From assembly GCF_001672895.1 (NCBI RefSeq), contig NZ_LZKP01000172.1, positions 62,001 to 126,000 of the forward strand: 64,000 nucleotides of DNA, in the 5' to 3' direction. The position numbers were made by a program, and so were the translations under genes. Below, one piece after another: positions 7,907 to 18,236 of the stretch. The DNA is from Mycobacterium sp. E740 (GTDB lineage: Bacteria > Actinomycetota > Actinomycetes > Mycobacteriales > Mycobacteriaceae). Every line of letters starts with the position of its first letter. Within the stretch, counting starts at the first letter, position 1. The notes under the pieces are model-generated. The model was given only the letters and a program-made list of their open reading frames with translations, searched no databases and was not told the DNA's origin.

Positions 7907-8791
7907 ATGGGCGCGAATGAGAAGCTTCTTGCGCGGCACCGGGCATGGGAAGCGCAGCGAAAGAAGAGAGAGGAGCGGGCTCGCCGTGATCGAGCCAACG
8001 CGGCCGGTGCCGAGGAGATCCGGGCAATTCTCCATAGAGTTGACGCCGTTGATATTTGGGAACGCAAGCGCTCAGACCAGGCCGCTGAGAACATCCGCGC
8101 TGATGCGGTGAAGAGGCGCGCCGGTCACTTCCGCCAACTGCAGGCTGTGGTGGATCAGATGCGGTCTCGCGGCCAAACCATCGCACAGATCTCTGAACTC
8201 GTCGGCGTGGATGCCCGCGAAATTAATACTGTTCTGCGCCGGGCGCGCACCGGAGATCAGGGTAGACGGGGTTCAACAGCTTCTGCGGTAGCGAGTTCGA
8301 GGCCTGTTGATACAGTGGATCCGAACACCGAGTCAGTCAGCGTCGATCCACTGCCAGAGGACGTACCACGGGGTTCGCCCGGTGAAGGTGTTGGCGGTGG
8401 CTACGATCCGACTCGCTGTGTCCGCTGCGATGCGGTCATGCTCGATGAGGACGCCGCTCCTCGGCGTGGCCGTCGCCGATTGTATTGCTCGGACACGTGT
8501 CGTCGAGACGCGTCGTCGGCGCGCACAGCCGCGCAACGCTACGGCGCACCGATACGTGTCGTCGAAGTGCCGAAAGTCATTGCGTCACAGGAGCAATCTG
8601 AGCCGACCGGCCGACGGAACGAGCCTGTCGTGCAGGTGGATGCCGTAGGAACTGCGCTGGGTGACGCCGGGGTGCTGTGTGAGTTGCTCACACGTGTGGC
8701 AGAGCAGGCTCGGCTCAAGAAGCTCGATCGGGCAACTCTGACGGCCGCGCGGGATCTATCCAATGCCGTTCATCCGCACCGTAGCTGGTGA
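7907..8791 (+). CDS. Coiled-coil, HTH and zinc-finger protein of the accessory region
   Basis: A 294-residue protein in three parts. Residues 1-75 are a highly charged helix (ARHRAWEAQRKKREERARRD) likely to form a coiled coil. Residues of about 80-115 resemble a short helix-turn-helix (RGQTIAQISELVGVDAREIN, TVLRRAR). Residues of about 165-205 hold a CxxC-x-CxxxC-type zinc finger (CVRCDAV, LYCSDTCRRDA) followed by AQRYG, the pattern of small zinc-binding domains found in actinobacterial mobile-element proteins. A DNA-binding role is inferred. It converges on the gene at 8806-9318. The family name is not known to me. Confidence 0.6.
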   Translation: MGANEKLLARHRAWEAQRKKREERARRDRANAAGAEEIRAILHRVDAVDIWERKRSDQAAENIRADAVKRRAGHFRQLQAVVDQMRSRGQTIAQISELVGVDAREINTVLRRARTGDQGRRGSTASAVASSRPVDTVDPNTESVSVDPLPEDVPRGSPGEGVGGGYDPTRCVRCDAVMLDEDAAPRRGRRRLYCSDTCRRDASSARTAAQRYGAPIRVVEVPKVIASQEQSEPTGRRNEPVVQVDAVGTALGDAGVLCELLTRVAEQARLKKLDRATLTAARDLSNAVHPHRSW

Positions 8792-8805
8792 GAAGGTCAG
8801 GCGAA

Positions 8806-9318
8806 TCAGCGGCTCGTGTGTCTCGACCTCCGCCGGGAATGTCGTCCGGCGGGACTGCACCCAGTCATACTCGCGACGGTCCGACCCCCGGTGTGGATCG
8901 CACTCTGCGCGAGGTCATCTGACAAATACTCGATACTGGCTTCCAACTCGTAGACGGCATCCTGTCGCGCTTGAGCGATCGTGGATGAAGCGTCGTCCTG
9001 ACTGGGCTGGCACCCGTACTGGTGGCCGACGCCGTCAATCACGACGTCGATCAGGTCGTCGAACCGGCTAACCAATCGTTGCGCGTCCATTTCGGCGTGC
9101 TCCTCGATGAACTCGTCACGCTCGTCGGGAGTCCAGGATGGCGGGAACGGCAGATGTGTTCGGTAGAGGTCTCGAATCGCGGCGTCGAGACGGCCCGATA
9201 ATGCGATCTCCGGCCAATTAGTTGCCGCGGCGGTGGCCAACCGCTTCAGATCGTTATCGAGATTCATGTCAACTGGCCTTCCCGTGTACGTCCTGATGAT
9301 GCCCTCCGGCACCGACAA
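8806..9318 (-). CDS. Hypothetical protein downstream of element helicase
   Basis: Up to 170 residues, mostly helical and acidic. Readable segments are LDAAIRDLYRTHLPFPPSWT, DERDEFIEEHAEMDAQRLV and DAVYELEASIEYLSDDLA. I see no motif that assigns a function. The start is uncertain: TTG 9318 gives 170 residues, ATG 9267 gives 153 and begins MNLDNDLKRLATAA, which looks more natural. The last 30 residues are Ser/Arg-rich and may be read-through of a degraded end. It lies 36 bases downstream of the helicase gene on the same strand, so it probably shares its transcript. Confidence 0.5.
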   Translation of the reverse strand: MSVPEGIIRTYTGRPVDMNLDNDLKRLATAAATNWPEIALSGRLDAAIRDLYRTHLPFPPSWTPDERDEFIEEHAEMDAQRLVSRFDDLIDVVIDGVGHQYGCQPSQDDASSTIAQARQDAVYELEASIEYLSDDLAQSAIHTGGRTVASMTGCSPAGRHSRRRSRHTSR

Positions 9319-9354
9319 GACAATTCGCGATTCCGGGGAACCGCGGAGGCACTG

Positions 9355-10908
9355 CTATGCGGGTAGGTCTTCGCGGCGCTCATCGGCGACCGGAGCAGCC
9401 GGGATTTCAGGGTTACGCAGCGTGGTGGGGCTCGACCGCAGCAGCGAGGGACGCGAGGATTGTTGAGCCACCACATCTTTGTATGGCGGATAGATGGTCC
9501 ATAGCAACACGTTCCGATGGTTACGCGCGCCGTCGTCGTCGATGACCCATCCGAGGCTCCGCAGCGCCGGTGCGTGCCGCCTCAGACTTGCTGTGACATC
9601 TCTGCCGTTCTTCGGCCATTCCTTGGGGCGTCGCCAGTGGTCGCTGACCGGGGTGACCATCGCCAGGAGGTCGCCGCCAGATTTCCCGACGAGTGGTTCA
9701 CGGGCGTGCCGCCGCAGTTGTTCAATAAATGGGTCGGCAGACAGGCTGTCCTCGGAGAGCTGATCGGCGCGCGACAAGTAGCGACGCAAGCCATGGGTCG
9801 ACAACGCCTCGTCCACGGCCGCCAGGGTGCGGCCAAAGTCCGCCATCCGTGGCGCGTTGTCGACCACGATGGTCGCCAGGCGCTGATGCACAGCGCAGGC
9901 TAGGTCGAGCAATCCGCCTAAAATTCCTGGTAGAGACTCCATCCACATCTGTCGCATCGTGGCCTCCGGTTGTCGCATGTGGCGATCGATGCGTCGCAGG
10001 TCGACCGTCGCGAGTCGCTCGGCGAGGTCGGGACGTACCGCGCCGACGTCTATGCCGTTGATGATGACGCAGCGGCGGAACTTCACAACCGCGAGATCGG
10101 CGTCGGTGTAGAGCGCGCGTTTGACATTGCCGTCGCCGGTAGCGGCGCGGCACAGCGAGTCTGACAACCACGGCGGGATGGCGGACAGGTTGTCCAGGGC
10201 GACCACCCATGAGCCGGAGGCGGCGGTCACCCAGGAGTCGGCGTCGCGCGGCGCTTGGCGCAGCGGGACAGGGGACGGGTCGATCAGGTCGACCAGCATG
10301 CGTGTCGTCGTGCTCTTGGCGCTACCTTGCTCCGCGAAGAGTGCCAAGACAGGATGCGGCACGTCGCATTGGATCAGTGCAGCGACGAGCACTGCGAGCA
10401 ACACGGGCCGATCTTCGACGGCGACATTGACGAAATCCCATAGCCGCTCCAGATCACCATCGGTCGGAGGGAGGGGCATGGCAGCGGTCAGCCGCGTTCG
10501 AGAAAACCGCACCGGAGCGGAGTCGAGGATCGTCCAACGGCCTGAGCCGATGCGAATGACCTTGCCATCGGGACGTCCGGTATCGATGTAGCTCGCCCCG
10601 TGGTGCTCGGCAACGCGCAGGTGCAGCTTCTCCGGGGCCTGGGCAGCTGCCAGGCCTTCAAGGATCAACGTGGCGTCGGTGAGTGCTTGGCCGCCGGCGA
10701 CTGCGCCGGTCTCGGCGAAGTGTCGGGCGGCAAGGTCGGCACGCAGCCCTGTTCGGCCACCGCGAAGGAGCATCGCGATATGCGGACGCGTACGTTCGGC
10801 GCCAAATGGTTCGCCGTCTTCGGACACCCCGAGAAGGTAGCGTTCCTGCGCCATGCCGACCAGACGGGCGGCCACTGACCGCTTGTCAGCTTCTTCTTTG
10901 GCGCTCAT
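9355..10908 (-). CDS. D5/phage-plasmid-type DNA helicase (Rep-like ATPase)
   Basis: A 517-residue AAA+-type ATPase. The central domain carries a Walker A motif, FAEQGSAKSTTTRMLVDLID, and a Walker B-like segment SGSWVVALDNLSAIPPW, followed by a sensor region (VVKFRRCVIINGIDVG) and RPDLAERLATVDL, which is typical of replication helicases of phages and integrative elements. The N-terminal 150 residues hold a nucleic-acid-binding or linker domain (SYIDTGRPDGKVIRIG), and the C-terminal part a winged-helix-like segment. No catalytic primase motif was seen. It would drive replication of the excised element. GGAAAG precedes the ATG at 10908. It lies downstream of the Xis-like gene, from which a hairpin separates it. 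Confidence 0.75.
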   Translation of the reverse strand: MSAKEEADKRSVAARLVGMAQERYLLGVSEDGEPFGAERTRPHIAMLLRGGRTGLRADLAARHFAETGAVAGGQALTDATLILEGLAAAQAPEKLHLRVAEHHGASYIDTGRPDGKVIRIGSGRWTILDSAPVRFSRTRLTAAMPLPPTDGDLERLWDFVNVAVEDRPVLLAVLVAALIQCDVPHPVLALFAEQGSAKSTTTRMLVDLIDPSPVPLRQAPRDADSWVTAASGSWVVALDNLSAIPPWLSDSLCRAATGDGNVKRALYTDADLAVVKFRRCVIINGIDVGAVRPDLAERLATVDLRRIDRHMRQPEATMRQMWMESLPGILGGLLDLACAVHQRLATIVVDNAPRMADFGRTLAAVDEALSTHGLRRYLSRADQLSEDSLSADPFIEQLRRHAREPLVGKSGGDLLAMVTPVSDHWRRPKEWPKNGRDVTASLRRHAPALRSLGWVIDDDGARNHRNVLLWTIYPPYKDVVAQQSSRPSLLRSSPTTLRNPEIPAAPVADERREDLPA

Positions 10909-10998
10909 AGGCTTTCCTGCCCGTGGTGCTTCTGCAGGCAGACATGACGAGCTATCCTCATGAGGAACTTCCGTGTTCTAGGATCGGGTGGTTCGAAC

Positions 10999-11029
10999 GA
11001 AGAGCCTCGGCTAGTCCCCGGGGCTCTTC
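10999..11029. terminator. Hairpin between Xis-like and helicase genes
   Basis: GAAGAGCC (10999-11006) pairs with GGCTCTTC (11022-11029) around a 15-base GC-rich loop that can extend the stem. It is just downstream of the Xis-like gene (stop at 11043) on the minus strand and upstream of the helicase start, so it may end or attenuate transcription from xis into rep. There is no strong T-tract. Confidence 0.45.
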
Positions 11030-11042
11030 TCTTGGATGGTTG

Positions 11043-11240
11043 TCATGCCGCGTCGCCGCCTCCTCGACGGGTTGCGTTCTCCCGCTGCGAGATCCACCGC
11101 AGTACCTCGTCGCGCCGATAGACGACTCGGCGGCCGAGCGTGAAGCTCGCCGGGCCGATATCCGAATGGCGCCAGTACCGCAGCGTCCCGACTGGAACGC
11201 CGATCATCTCCGATACCTGTTTAGCTCCAAGCAGTTCCAT
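11043..11240 (-). CDS. AlpA/Xis-like excisionase (MerR-type HTH)
   Basis: A 65-residue protein that is almost entirely a winged helix-turn-helix of the excisionase/AlpA type: LLGAKQVSEMIGVPVGTLRY, then WRHSDIGPASFTLGRRVVYR, then DEVLRWI. These proteins bind next to attachment sites, direct the integrase toward excision, and often regulate the element's genes. The gene is divergent from the integrase, with a 166-base region between them that holds repeated CTGGTGG motifs, and is followed by the element helicase. This int/xis/rep order is typical of integrated satellites and conjugative elements of actinobacteria. Confidence 0.85.
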   Translation of the reverse strand: MELLGAKQVSEMIGVPVGTLRYWRHSDIGPASFTLGRRVVYRRDEVLRWISQRENATRRGGGDAA

Positions 11241-11285
11241 CTGATTCCTCCTAAATCAAACTTCTTCGGTGTGGATCCCACCCTG

Positions 11286-11342
11286 CTGGTGGTGTTATCA
11301 ATCTGTCCACCAGTAGCCTGCAATTCACGATGAAACTGGTGG
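11286..11342. repeat. Three CTGGTGG motifs between xis and int
   Basis: CTGGTGG occurs at 11286-11292 and 11336-11342, and in inverted orientation (CCACCAG) at 11307-11313, all in the divergent promoter region of the excisionase and integrase genes. The first and second copies form an inverted repeat with 14 bases between. Such clusters commonly bind Xis or an integrase arm domain; this assignment is inference. Confidence 0.4.
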
Positions 11343-11406
11343 CGGTCGGTTCTTCTCACCGACTGTCGGTGGTCGGTGCCAAACTGGCGTTGGCAGAGGA
11401 GCAGCT

Positions 11407-12708
<1,302 letters not shown>

Positions 12709-12877
12709 AGCCACGACAGCGTATCGCACCGGTCGGGGGCTAAGCCAAACGCATTCGGCGCTTGCCGGCGGCAGCGCGGGGGTACCCGAGATGCGAGGCG
12801 CGACACGGCGCGGGAAGCAAGGACTTGTCGGCGGTGTTGTTCATCATGAGAACAGCAATCGACGAATCGAGGACGAG

Positions 12878-13075
12878 ATGACTGGCCTTGGCGCATCCAT
12901 CTACCTGGGTTTCTTCTTGCTCGCCGCGGTATGGCTGTTCCTCACCTCCGACGGTCCGCTGACCGGCGACGGCGACGATCAGGGCCAGCGCCCTGAGCGC
13001 TCGAACTCGACCAGGACTGAAGCGAACTCGGAGGGGTCCAACCCCTGGCTGGTGAGCCAGTCGTCGCAGAAGTAG
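12878..13075 (+). CDS. Possible small single-pass membrane protein
   Basis: A 65-residue open frame beginning [20 protein letters not shown], that is, an immediate transmembrane segment (residues 5-23), then an acidic and polar tail ([15 protein letters not shown]). GAGGACGAG stands 5-10 bases before the ATG. It lies between the tRNA-Pro promoter and cds1, and its last 97 bases overlap the end of cds1 on the opposite strand, which makes the tail suspect because its sequence is constrained by that gene. Real but unrecognised, or fortuitous. Confidence 0.35.
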   Translation: MTGLGASIYLGFFLLAAVWLFLTSDGPLTGDGDDQGQRPERSNSTRTEANSEGSNPWLVSQSSQK

Positions 13076-14082
13076 GTGTCGGCGTACCGGTCGCCGCTGT
13101 CGGCAAGCAGCGTGACCACCGAACCGCTGCGTCCTGCGGCCATCATCTCCGCCAGCAGCCCGAACGCCCCCCACAGGTTCGTCCCGGTCGACGGACCGAC
13201 TCGGCGGCCCAGCACCGTGCTCGCGTGCCTGGCGGCGGCGACGGAGGCGGCATCGGGCACGACGACCATCCGGTCGACCACGCTCGGAAGGAACGACGGT
13301 TCGACCCGCGGGCGGCCGATGCCCTCGATCCGCGACGACATCCCCACTACGTCGTCGCGTCCCTGGGCGTAGGCGGGAAAGAACGCCGAGTTCTCCGGAT
13401 CGACCACGCATAGTCGGGTGGCGTGGCGGCGGTACCGGATGTAGCGGCCGATGGTGGCACTCGTGCCGCCGGTGCCGGCACCCACCACGATCCAGTCGGG
13501 CACCGGGTGCGCTTCGTCGCGCATCTGCTCGTAGATCGACTCGGCGATGTTGTTGTTGCCGCGCCAGTCGGTGGCCCGTTCGGCGTTGGTGAACTGATCG
13601 ATGTAATGCCCGCCGGTGTCTTCGGCGAGCCGTTCCGCCTCGGCATACACCTGGCTCGCCTCAGCCACGAAATGGCAACGCCCGCCCTGTGATTCGATCA
13701 GGGCGATCTTGCTCGCGCTGGTCGACGACGGCACCACCGCGATGAACGGCAACCCGAGCAGTGCGGCGAAGTACGCCTCGGACACCGCCGTTGATCCCGA
13801 CGACGCTTCGATCACCGTCGTGTGCTCGTCGATCCAGCCGTTGCACAACGCGTAGAGGAACAGCGACCGCGCCAGGCGGTGCTTGAGGCTGCCGGTGATG
13901 TGGGTCGTCTCGTCCTTCAGATACAACTGCAGGTCGCAACCGTCACACCACGCCGACGGCAGTGGGTACCGCAGCAGATGGGTGTCGGCGCTGCGGCGCG
14001 CGTCGGCCTCGATCAATCGGACCGCGTCGTCCAACCACGTCCGCGGGTTCTCGCGACTGGCTGTGAGCGCCTTGTCGGTCAC
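12979..14082 (-). CDS. cds1: PLP-dependent cysteine desulfhydrase / cysteine synthase-like (Rv3684 type)
   Basis: A 367-residue fold-type II PLP enzyme. The PLP lysine is in [14 protein letters not shown] near residue 66; the substrate-binding loop is [14 protein letters not shown], and the phosphate-binding glycine loop is [16 protein letters not shown]. The orthologue in M. tuberculosis, Rv3684, is reported as Cds1, a desulfhydrase that releases H2S, pyruvate and ammonia from cysteine; the sequence alone cannot separate this from synthase activity. The GTG start at 14082 overlaps the stop of the metallophosphoesterase gene (GTGA), so it is translated with that gene, in an operon starting at or near ponA2. 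The longer frame upstream is a shadow of the phosphoesterase. Confidence 0.85.
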   Translation of the reverse strand: MTDKALTASRENPRTWLDDAVRLIEADARRSADTHLLRYPLPSAWCDGCDLQLYLKDETTHITGSLKHRLARSLFLYALCNGWIDEHTTVIEASSGSTAVSEAYFAALLGLPFIAVVPSSTSASKIALIESQGGRCHFVAEASQVYAEAERLAEDTGGHYIDQFTNAERATDWRGNNNIAESIYEQMRDEAHPVPDWIVVGAGTGGTSATIGRYIRYRRHATRLCVVDPENSAFFPAYAQGRDDVVGMSSRIEGIGRPRVEPSFLPSVVDRMVVVPDAASVAAARHASTVLGRRVGPSTGTNLWGAFGLLAEMMAAGRSGSVVTLLADSGDRYADTYFCDDWLTSQGLDPSEFASVLVEFERSGRWP

Positions 14083-15038
14083 CGCACCGAGACGCTCGGA
14101 TGGGACTTGCCCGCCCGAATGTCCGCGTCCCGCCCCCCGATCGGGGCTGCGACCAGCGTCAGCAGCGTGGCCTCGGGACGGCAGCACAAGCGCAGCGGCG
14201 CGTACGGCGAGGTGCCGATGCCCGCTGAGACGTGCAACTGGGTGCGCGCGCCCCAGCGCGACGGGCCCTTGACCCGCGAGCGGTCCAGGCCGCAGTTGGT
14301 GACCAGGGCGCCGTAGAACGGCAGGCAGACCTGGCCGCCGTGCGTGTGGCCGGCCATCACCAGCTGGTAACCGTCGGCGGCGAACCGGTCGAGTACCCGC
14401 GGCTCGGGTGAATGCGTCAGTCCCAGGGTGAGGTTCGCGGCGGGGCTGGCCGGTCCCGCGATGGTCTCGTAGCGGTCCCTAGACAGGTGCGGGTCGTCGA
14501 CCCCCGCGGCGGCGATGTGCAGCCCGCGCACGTCGAGCTCACGGCGTGTGTGCGTCAGGTCGAGCCAGCCGCGTTCGGTGAATGCCGCCCGCAGGTCCTG
14601 CCAGGGCAGCGGTTCACCGTGCACGCGGTGCGTGGGCCGGGTGAGGTAGTTCAGCGGGTTCTTCGGCCGCGGCCCGAAATAGTCGTTGCTGCCGAAGACG
14701 AAGACCCCCGGCACCGACAGCAGCTCGGTCAGCGACTGCACCACCGCGGGTACGGCCTTGGGATGCGCGAGGTTGTCGCCGGTGTTCACCACCAGGTCCG
14801 GCTCCAGCGCCGCCAGCTCGCGCAGCCAGTTCTGCTTGCGCCGCTGCCCGGGCCGCATGTGGATATCGCTGATGTGCAGCACCTTCAACGGCGACGACCC
14901 GGGCGAGAGCACCGGCATCGTCAACTCCCGCACCGCGAACGCGTTGCGCTCGATGAGCGTCGCGTAGCCGACACCGGCCACCAGCGCACCGGCGGACGCC
15001 GCGGCGGAGTTCTTCAGGATCGTCGAACGGGCGGACAT
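14079..15038 (-). CDS. Membrane-anchored metallophosphoesterase (Rv3683 type)
   Basis: A 319-residue calcineurin-like phosphoesterase. Metal-ligand motifs occur in order: [39 protein letters not shown] and [11 protein letters not shown]. An N-terminal hydrophobic, Ala-rich segment ([18 protein letters not shown]) is a likely signal or anchor, so the catalytic domain probably faces the periplasm. Family members hydrolyse phosphomonoesters or diesters such as UDP-diacylglucosamine; the substrate is unknown here. It lies 73 bases downstream of ponA2 and overlaps cds1, suggesting envelope-linked expression. Confidence 0.85.
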   Translation of the reverse strand: MSARSTILKNSAAASAGALVAGVGYATLIERNAFAVRELTMPVLSPGSSPLKVLHISDIHMRPGQRRKQNWLRELAALEPDLVVNTGDNLAHPKAVPAVVQSLTELLSVPGVFVFGSNDYFGPRPKNPLNYLTRPTHRVHGEPLPWQDLRAAFTERGWLDLTHTRRELDVRGLHIAAAGVDDPHLSRDRYETIAGPASPAANLTLGLTHSPEPRVLDRFAADGYQLVMAGHTHGGQVCLPFYGALVTNCGLDRSRVKGPSRWGARTQLHVSAGIGTSPYAPLRLCCRPEATLLTLVAAPIGGRDADIRAGKSHPSVSVR

Positions 15039-15111
15039 GCTGCAGAGCCTACTGCCAGTCCCGCCATCTGACCGCTTTCACCCGTCCCGACGTGCGCGAT
15101 TGCACAACCGA

Positions 15112-17580
15112 TCAGGGCGGCGGCGGAACCGGCGCGGGCGGGCCGAGTACGGGCACGGTGATCGGCGGCAGTCCGGGTATCTCGACCACCGTCTGACCCA
15201 CGGGCGCCGGCAGACCCGGAATTCCGGGCGGCCCACCCACCGGCGGAGGCGGCGGTGCGGGCGGGACGCCGTTGGAGACCAGGATCGTGACGATCGAACC
15301 GGGCACGGTCTGCCCGCTCGGCGAGGTTCCGACGACCGACCCCCGCGGCGCGCCGCTGTTCACCGACGACGATTGATCGGCGATCTGAAAGCCCGCCTCA
15401 CGCAGACGCTGCCGCGCGGTGCCCTCGGTCATGCCCGAGACGCTGGGCACCCGCGAGCCGGGACCGCCCTCGACGTAACGCGGATCGGTGGGGGGCAGCC
15501 GGACCTCACCGAAGTTGTTGGCGATCGGCTTCATCGCGGTGAACCAGGTGCGAGCCGGCTCGTTACCGCCGTAGAGATCGCCGTTACCGCACTTGCGCAG
15601 GGGGAACGAGCACAGTTCGCCCGGTGCGGTGGAGTCGTCGTAGATGTAGTTGCCGGCCGCGAGCCCATTGGTGAACCCGAGGAAGGCCGACGAGCGGTGC
15701 GCCTCGGTGGTGCCGGTCTTGCCGGACATCGGCAGGTCCCAGCCCGCCGAACCCGCCGCCGCGGCCGCGGTGCCTGAGCCCTGGTCGTCCTTGCTCATCG
15801 CGTTGGCCAAAGTGTTGGCCAGGCCTTCGGGCACCACCTGCTCGCAGGTCTCGGTGGTGACGGAGACCTGCTCGCCATGGCGATCGAGGACCTGCGCGAT
15901 CGGGTTCGGCGGGCACCACACGCCACCGGACGACAGCGTGGCGCCGACGTTGGCGAACTCCAGCGCGTTGACCTCGATCGGCCCCAGGGTGAACGAGCCG
16001 AGGTTCTGCCGCTTGACGAAGTCGGCGAGGCTCTCGTTGCTGTTCGGGTCGTAGTCGCGCGCGGTACCCGGCAGCGCATAGGACCGCAAGCCCAACCGGA
16101 CGGCCATGTCCACGCTGCGCGGTACCCCAATCTGGGAGATCAGTTTGGCGAACGCGGTGTTCGGGGAGGTGGCCAGCGCCTCGGTGATGTTCATCGAGCC
16201 GCGGTAGGCGCCGGCGTTCTTCACACACCACGTCGCGGCCGGGCAGCCCGGGGTGTCACTGCTGCCGAGCCCCTTTGCCTGGAACTGCGCGGGCACGTCG
16301 AGTTGGGCGTTGATGCCCATGCCCATCTCCAGCGCCGCCGCCACCGTGAAGATCTTGAACGTCGATCCCGCGCCGTCGCCGACCAAAGAGAACGGTTGCG
16401 GCTGCATCGTCTCGCCGGCGTCGAGGTTCAGCCCGTAGGTGCGGCTGCTGGCCATCGCCAGGACCGGATGCGAGTCCTTGCCCGGGCGAACGACGTTCAT
16501 CACACTCGCCACCCCGTTGAGGGTGGGGCTGGCGAACTGGTTGACCGCGGCCTTCACCGGACCCTGGACGTCGGGGTCGAGAGTGGTCTTGATCAGGTAG
16601 CCGCCGCGGGCGACCTGCTCTTTGCTGATCCCCGCGCGCGCCAGGTACTCGAGCACGTAGTCACAGAAGAACGCCCGATCGCCCGCCGCGATGCAGCCGC
16701 GCGGCAGCTCCTTGGGTTGCGGCAGGATTCCCAGCGGCTGCTGCTTCGCGGCCTGCAACGCCTCCGCCTCTTCGGGGATGTTGTCGATCATGGTGTCCAG
16801 CACCAGGTTTCGTCGTGCCAGCGCACCCTCGGGGTTGGTGTAGGGGTTCAGCGCGCTGGTCGACTGCACCATGCCCGCGAGCAGCGCCGCCTGCTGCCAG
16901 TTCAGCTCGGAGGCATTGACACCGAAGTACGTCTGCGCGGCATCCTGCACCCCGAACGCGCCGTTGCCGAACGAGACCAGATTGAGGTAGCGGGTCAGGA
17001 TCTCCGGCTTGGTGAACGTCTTGTCCAGCGTCAGCGCCATGCGGATCTCGCGCAGCTTGCGCGCCGCGGTGGTCTCCACGGCGGCCCGCTTCTCCGCGTC
17101 GGTCTGCGCGATCACCAGCAACTGGTAGTTCTTGACGTACTGCTGTTCGAGCGTGGAGCCGCCGCGGGTGTCCAGGTTGCCTGACAGATACCCCGACAGA
17201 CCCGTGAGCGTGCCTTGCCAGTCGACGCCGTTGTGCTCGGCGAACCGTTTGTCCTCGATGGAAACGATCGCCAATTTCATCGTGTTCGCTATTTGCTCGC
17301 TGGGCACCTCGAAGCGGCGTTGCGAGTACAGCCAGGCGATGACGTTGCCCTTGGCGTCGACCATTGTCGAGACCTGCGGAACCTCGCCTTCCACCAACTG
17401 TGCCGAACCGTTGGCGACGACGTCGGAAGCGCGGTTCGAGACCAGGCCGAAACCGCCGACGACCGGAAACAACAAGGCCGCGGTGATCACGCTCGCCAGC
17501 AGAATGCACCACACGAGCTTGACGACGGTGACCGTCGTGGGAGGCGGAGTCGGCGGTCGACTCGGCTGGCTCTCCGGCAT
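15112..17580 (-). CDS. ponA2: Bifunctional penicillin-binding protein with PASTA domain
   Basis: An 822-residue class A PBP (Rv3682 orthologue by order). After a short cytoplasmic tail and one transmembrane segment (WCILLASVITAALLFPVVGG), residues of about 75-260 form the GT51 glycosyltransferase (IEDKRFAEHNGVDW; GGSTLEQQYVKNYQ). Residues of about 360-660 form the transpeptidase with GAGSTFKIF (S-x-x-K), SPNTAF (S-x-N) and KTGTTE. A PASTA domain follows (PSVSGMTEGTARQRLREAGF ... GSIVTILVSNG), then a Pro-rich tail of about 60 residues. It polymerises and crosslinks peptidoglycan outside the membrane. It is divergent from whiB4, sharing a 292-base upstream region. Confidence 0.93.
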   Translation of the reverse strand: MPESQPSRPPTPPPTTVTVVKLVWCILLASVITAALLFPVVGGFGLVSNRASDVVANGSAQLVEGEVPQVSTMVDAKGNVIAWLYSQRRFEVPSEQIANTMKLAIVSIEDKRFAEHNGVDWQGTLTGLSGYLSGNLDTRGGSTLEQQYVKNYQLLVIAQTDAEKRAAVETTAARKLREIRMALTLDKTFTKPEILTRYLNLVSFGNGAFGVQDAAQTYFGVNASELNWQQAALLAGMVQSTSALNPYTNPEGALARRNLVLDTMIDNIPEEAEALQAAKQQPLGILPQPKELPRGCIAAGDRAFFCDYVLEYLARAGISKEQVARGGYLIKTTLDPDVQGPVKAAVNQFASPTLNGVASVMNVVRPGKDSHPVLAMASSRTYGLNLDAGETMQPQPFSLVGDGAGSTFKIFTVAAALEMGMGINAQLDVPAQFQAKGLGSSDTPGCPAATWCVKNAGAYRGSMNITEALATSPNTAFAKLISQIGVPRSVDMAVRLGLRSYALPGTARDYDPNSNESLADFVKRQNLGSFTLGPIEVNALEFANVGATLSSGGVWCPPNPIAQVLDRHGEQVSVTTETCEQVVPEGLANTLANAMSKDDQGSGTAAAAAGSAGWDLPMSGKTGTTEAHRSSAFLGFTNGLAAGNYIYDDSTAPGELCSFPLRKCGNGDLYGGNEPARTWFTAMKPIANNFGEVRLPPTDPRYVEGGPGSRVPSVSGMTEGTARQRLREAGFQIADQSSSVNSGAPRGSVVGTSPSGQTVPGSIVTILVSNGVPPAPPPPPVGGPPGIPGLPAPVGQTVVEIPGLPPITVPVLGPPAPVPPPP

Positions 17581-17729
17581 GACCTACAGACTAACGTCGC
17601 AAAAACGGCGGCTTCCGACGGTCGATCTCCGGGCCTGAAAACGGCCCCGAGCGGCGCGGACGTCAATTTTGCTCGCTGACGGCACGGGCGTCCCAAAAAA
17701 GAAGGGACGTACGTATTGCGCAGAACGGC

Positions 17730-17771
17730 TTTGACCATCTAATTTGGTCGAACAGTGCGATGCAGGTCACA
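17730..17771. promoter_or_regulatory. Inverted repeat and CRP-like site in ponA2-whiB4 intergenic region
   Basis: Two signals lie side by side. TTTGACCA (17730-17737) and TGGTCGAA (17745-17752) form a near-perfect inverted repeat. TGCGATGCAGGTCACA (17756-17771) matches the CRP consensus TGTGA-N6-TCACA except for one base. They are about 100-140 bases upstream of the whiB4 GTG and 150-190 bases upstream of ponA2. The crp gene itself is 4 kb away in the window. Control of whiB4 by cAMP-CRP is inferred. Confidence 0.4.
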
Positions 17772-17872
17772 TTGACCCCTCGCAATGTGGCGTAGATCGC
17801 AGCAGCGCTCTACACCTGGGACTGCGCCGTACCGGTGTTGGCCGGGGGGCGGTTGGAACGGAGGGAACGCTG

Positions 17873-18229
17873 GTGTCAGCTACTAGGTCCGCGGTACGCA
17901 GAACCGCGATGACAACCTCGGCGCACAGTGTTGTCCACGGCGCTGAGGCCGAAGCCCGCATCGCGTGGGTGTCGCAGGCCCGATGCCGCCAGACCGATCC
18001 CGACGAGCTGTTCGTGCGGGGGGCCGCACAGCGCAAAGCCGCCGTGATCTGCAGACACTGCCCGGTGATCCTCGAGTGCGGCGCCGACGCGCTCGACAAC
18101 CGCGTTGAGTTCGGAGTCTGGGGTGGGATGACCGAGCGTCAGCGTCGCGCGCTGCTCAAGCAGCATCCAGAGGTGGTGTCCTGGGCCGAGTTCTTCGCCG
18201 CCCAGCGCAAGCACCGCAGCGCCGTCTAA
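17873..18229 (+). CDS. whiB4: WhiB4-type iron-sulfur redox regulator
   Basis: A 118-residue WhiB protein with the four cluster cysteines in the usual layout: ARCRQTDPDELF, then CRHCPVILEC (C-x2-C-x5-C), then the WhiB turn EFGVWGGMTERQRRALL and a basic C-terminus that binds DNA. Length and sequence match Rv3681c, an oxygen- and NO-sensitive [4Fe-4S] regulator of antioxidant genes. I chose GTG 17873, preceded by GAGGGAA, because it gives the family length; upstream in-frame starts add unconserved sequence. It is divergent from ponA2 and convergent with the ATPase pair. Confidence 0.93.
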   Translation: MSATRSAVRRTAMTTSAHSVVHGAEAEARIAWVSQARCRQTDPDELFVRGAAQRKAAVICRHCPVILECGADALDNRVEFGVWGGMTERQRRALLKQHPEVVSWAEFFAAQRKHRSAV

Positions 18230-18236
18230 GTCGCCG

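Noticed and set aside
10990..11003. GGTTCGAACGAAGAG resembling part of a tRNA T-arm, as a candidate left attachment site
   Set aside because: The match to the tRNA-Pro 3' end is too short and interrupted, and the sequence is explained by the hairpin between the xis and rep genes.
15877..17184. 435-codon open frame antisense to ponA2
   Set aside because: No motifs; ponA2 on the other strand has all PBP motifs.
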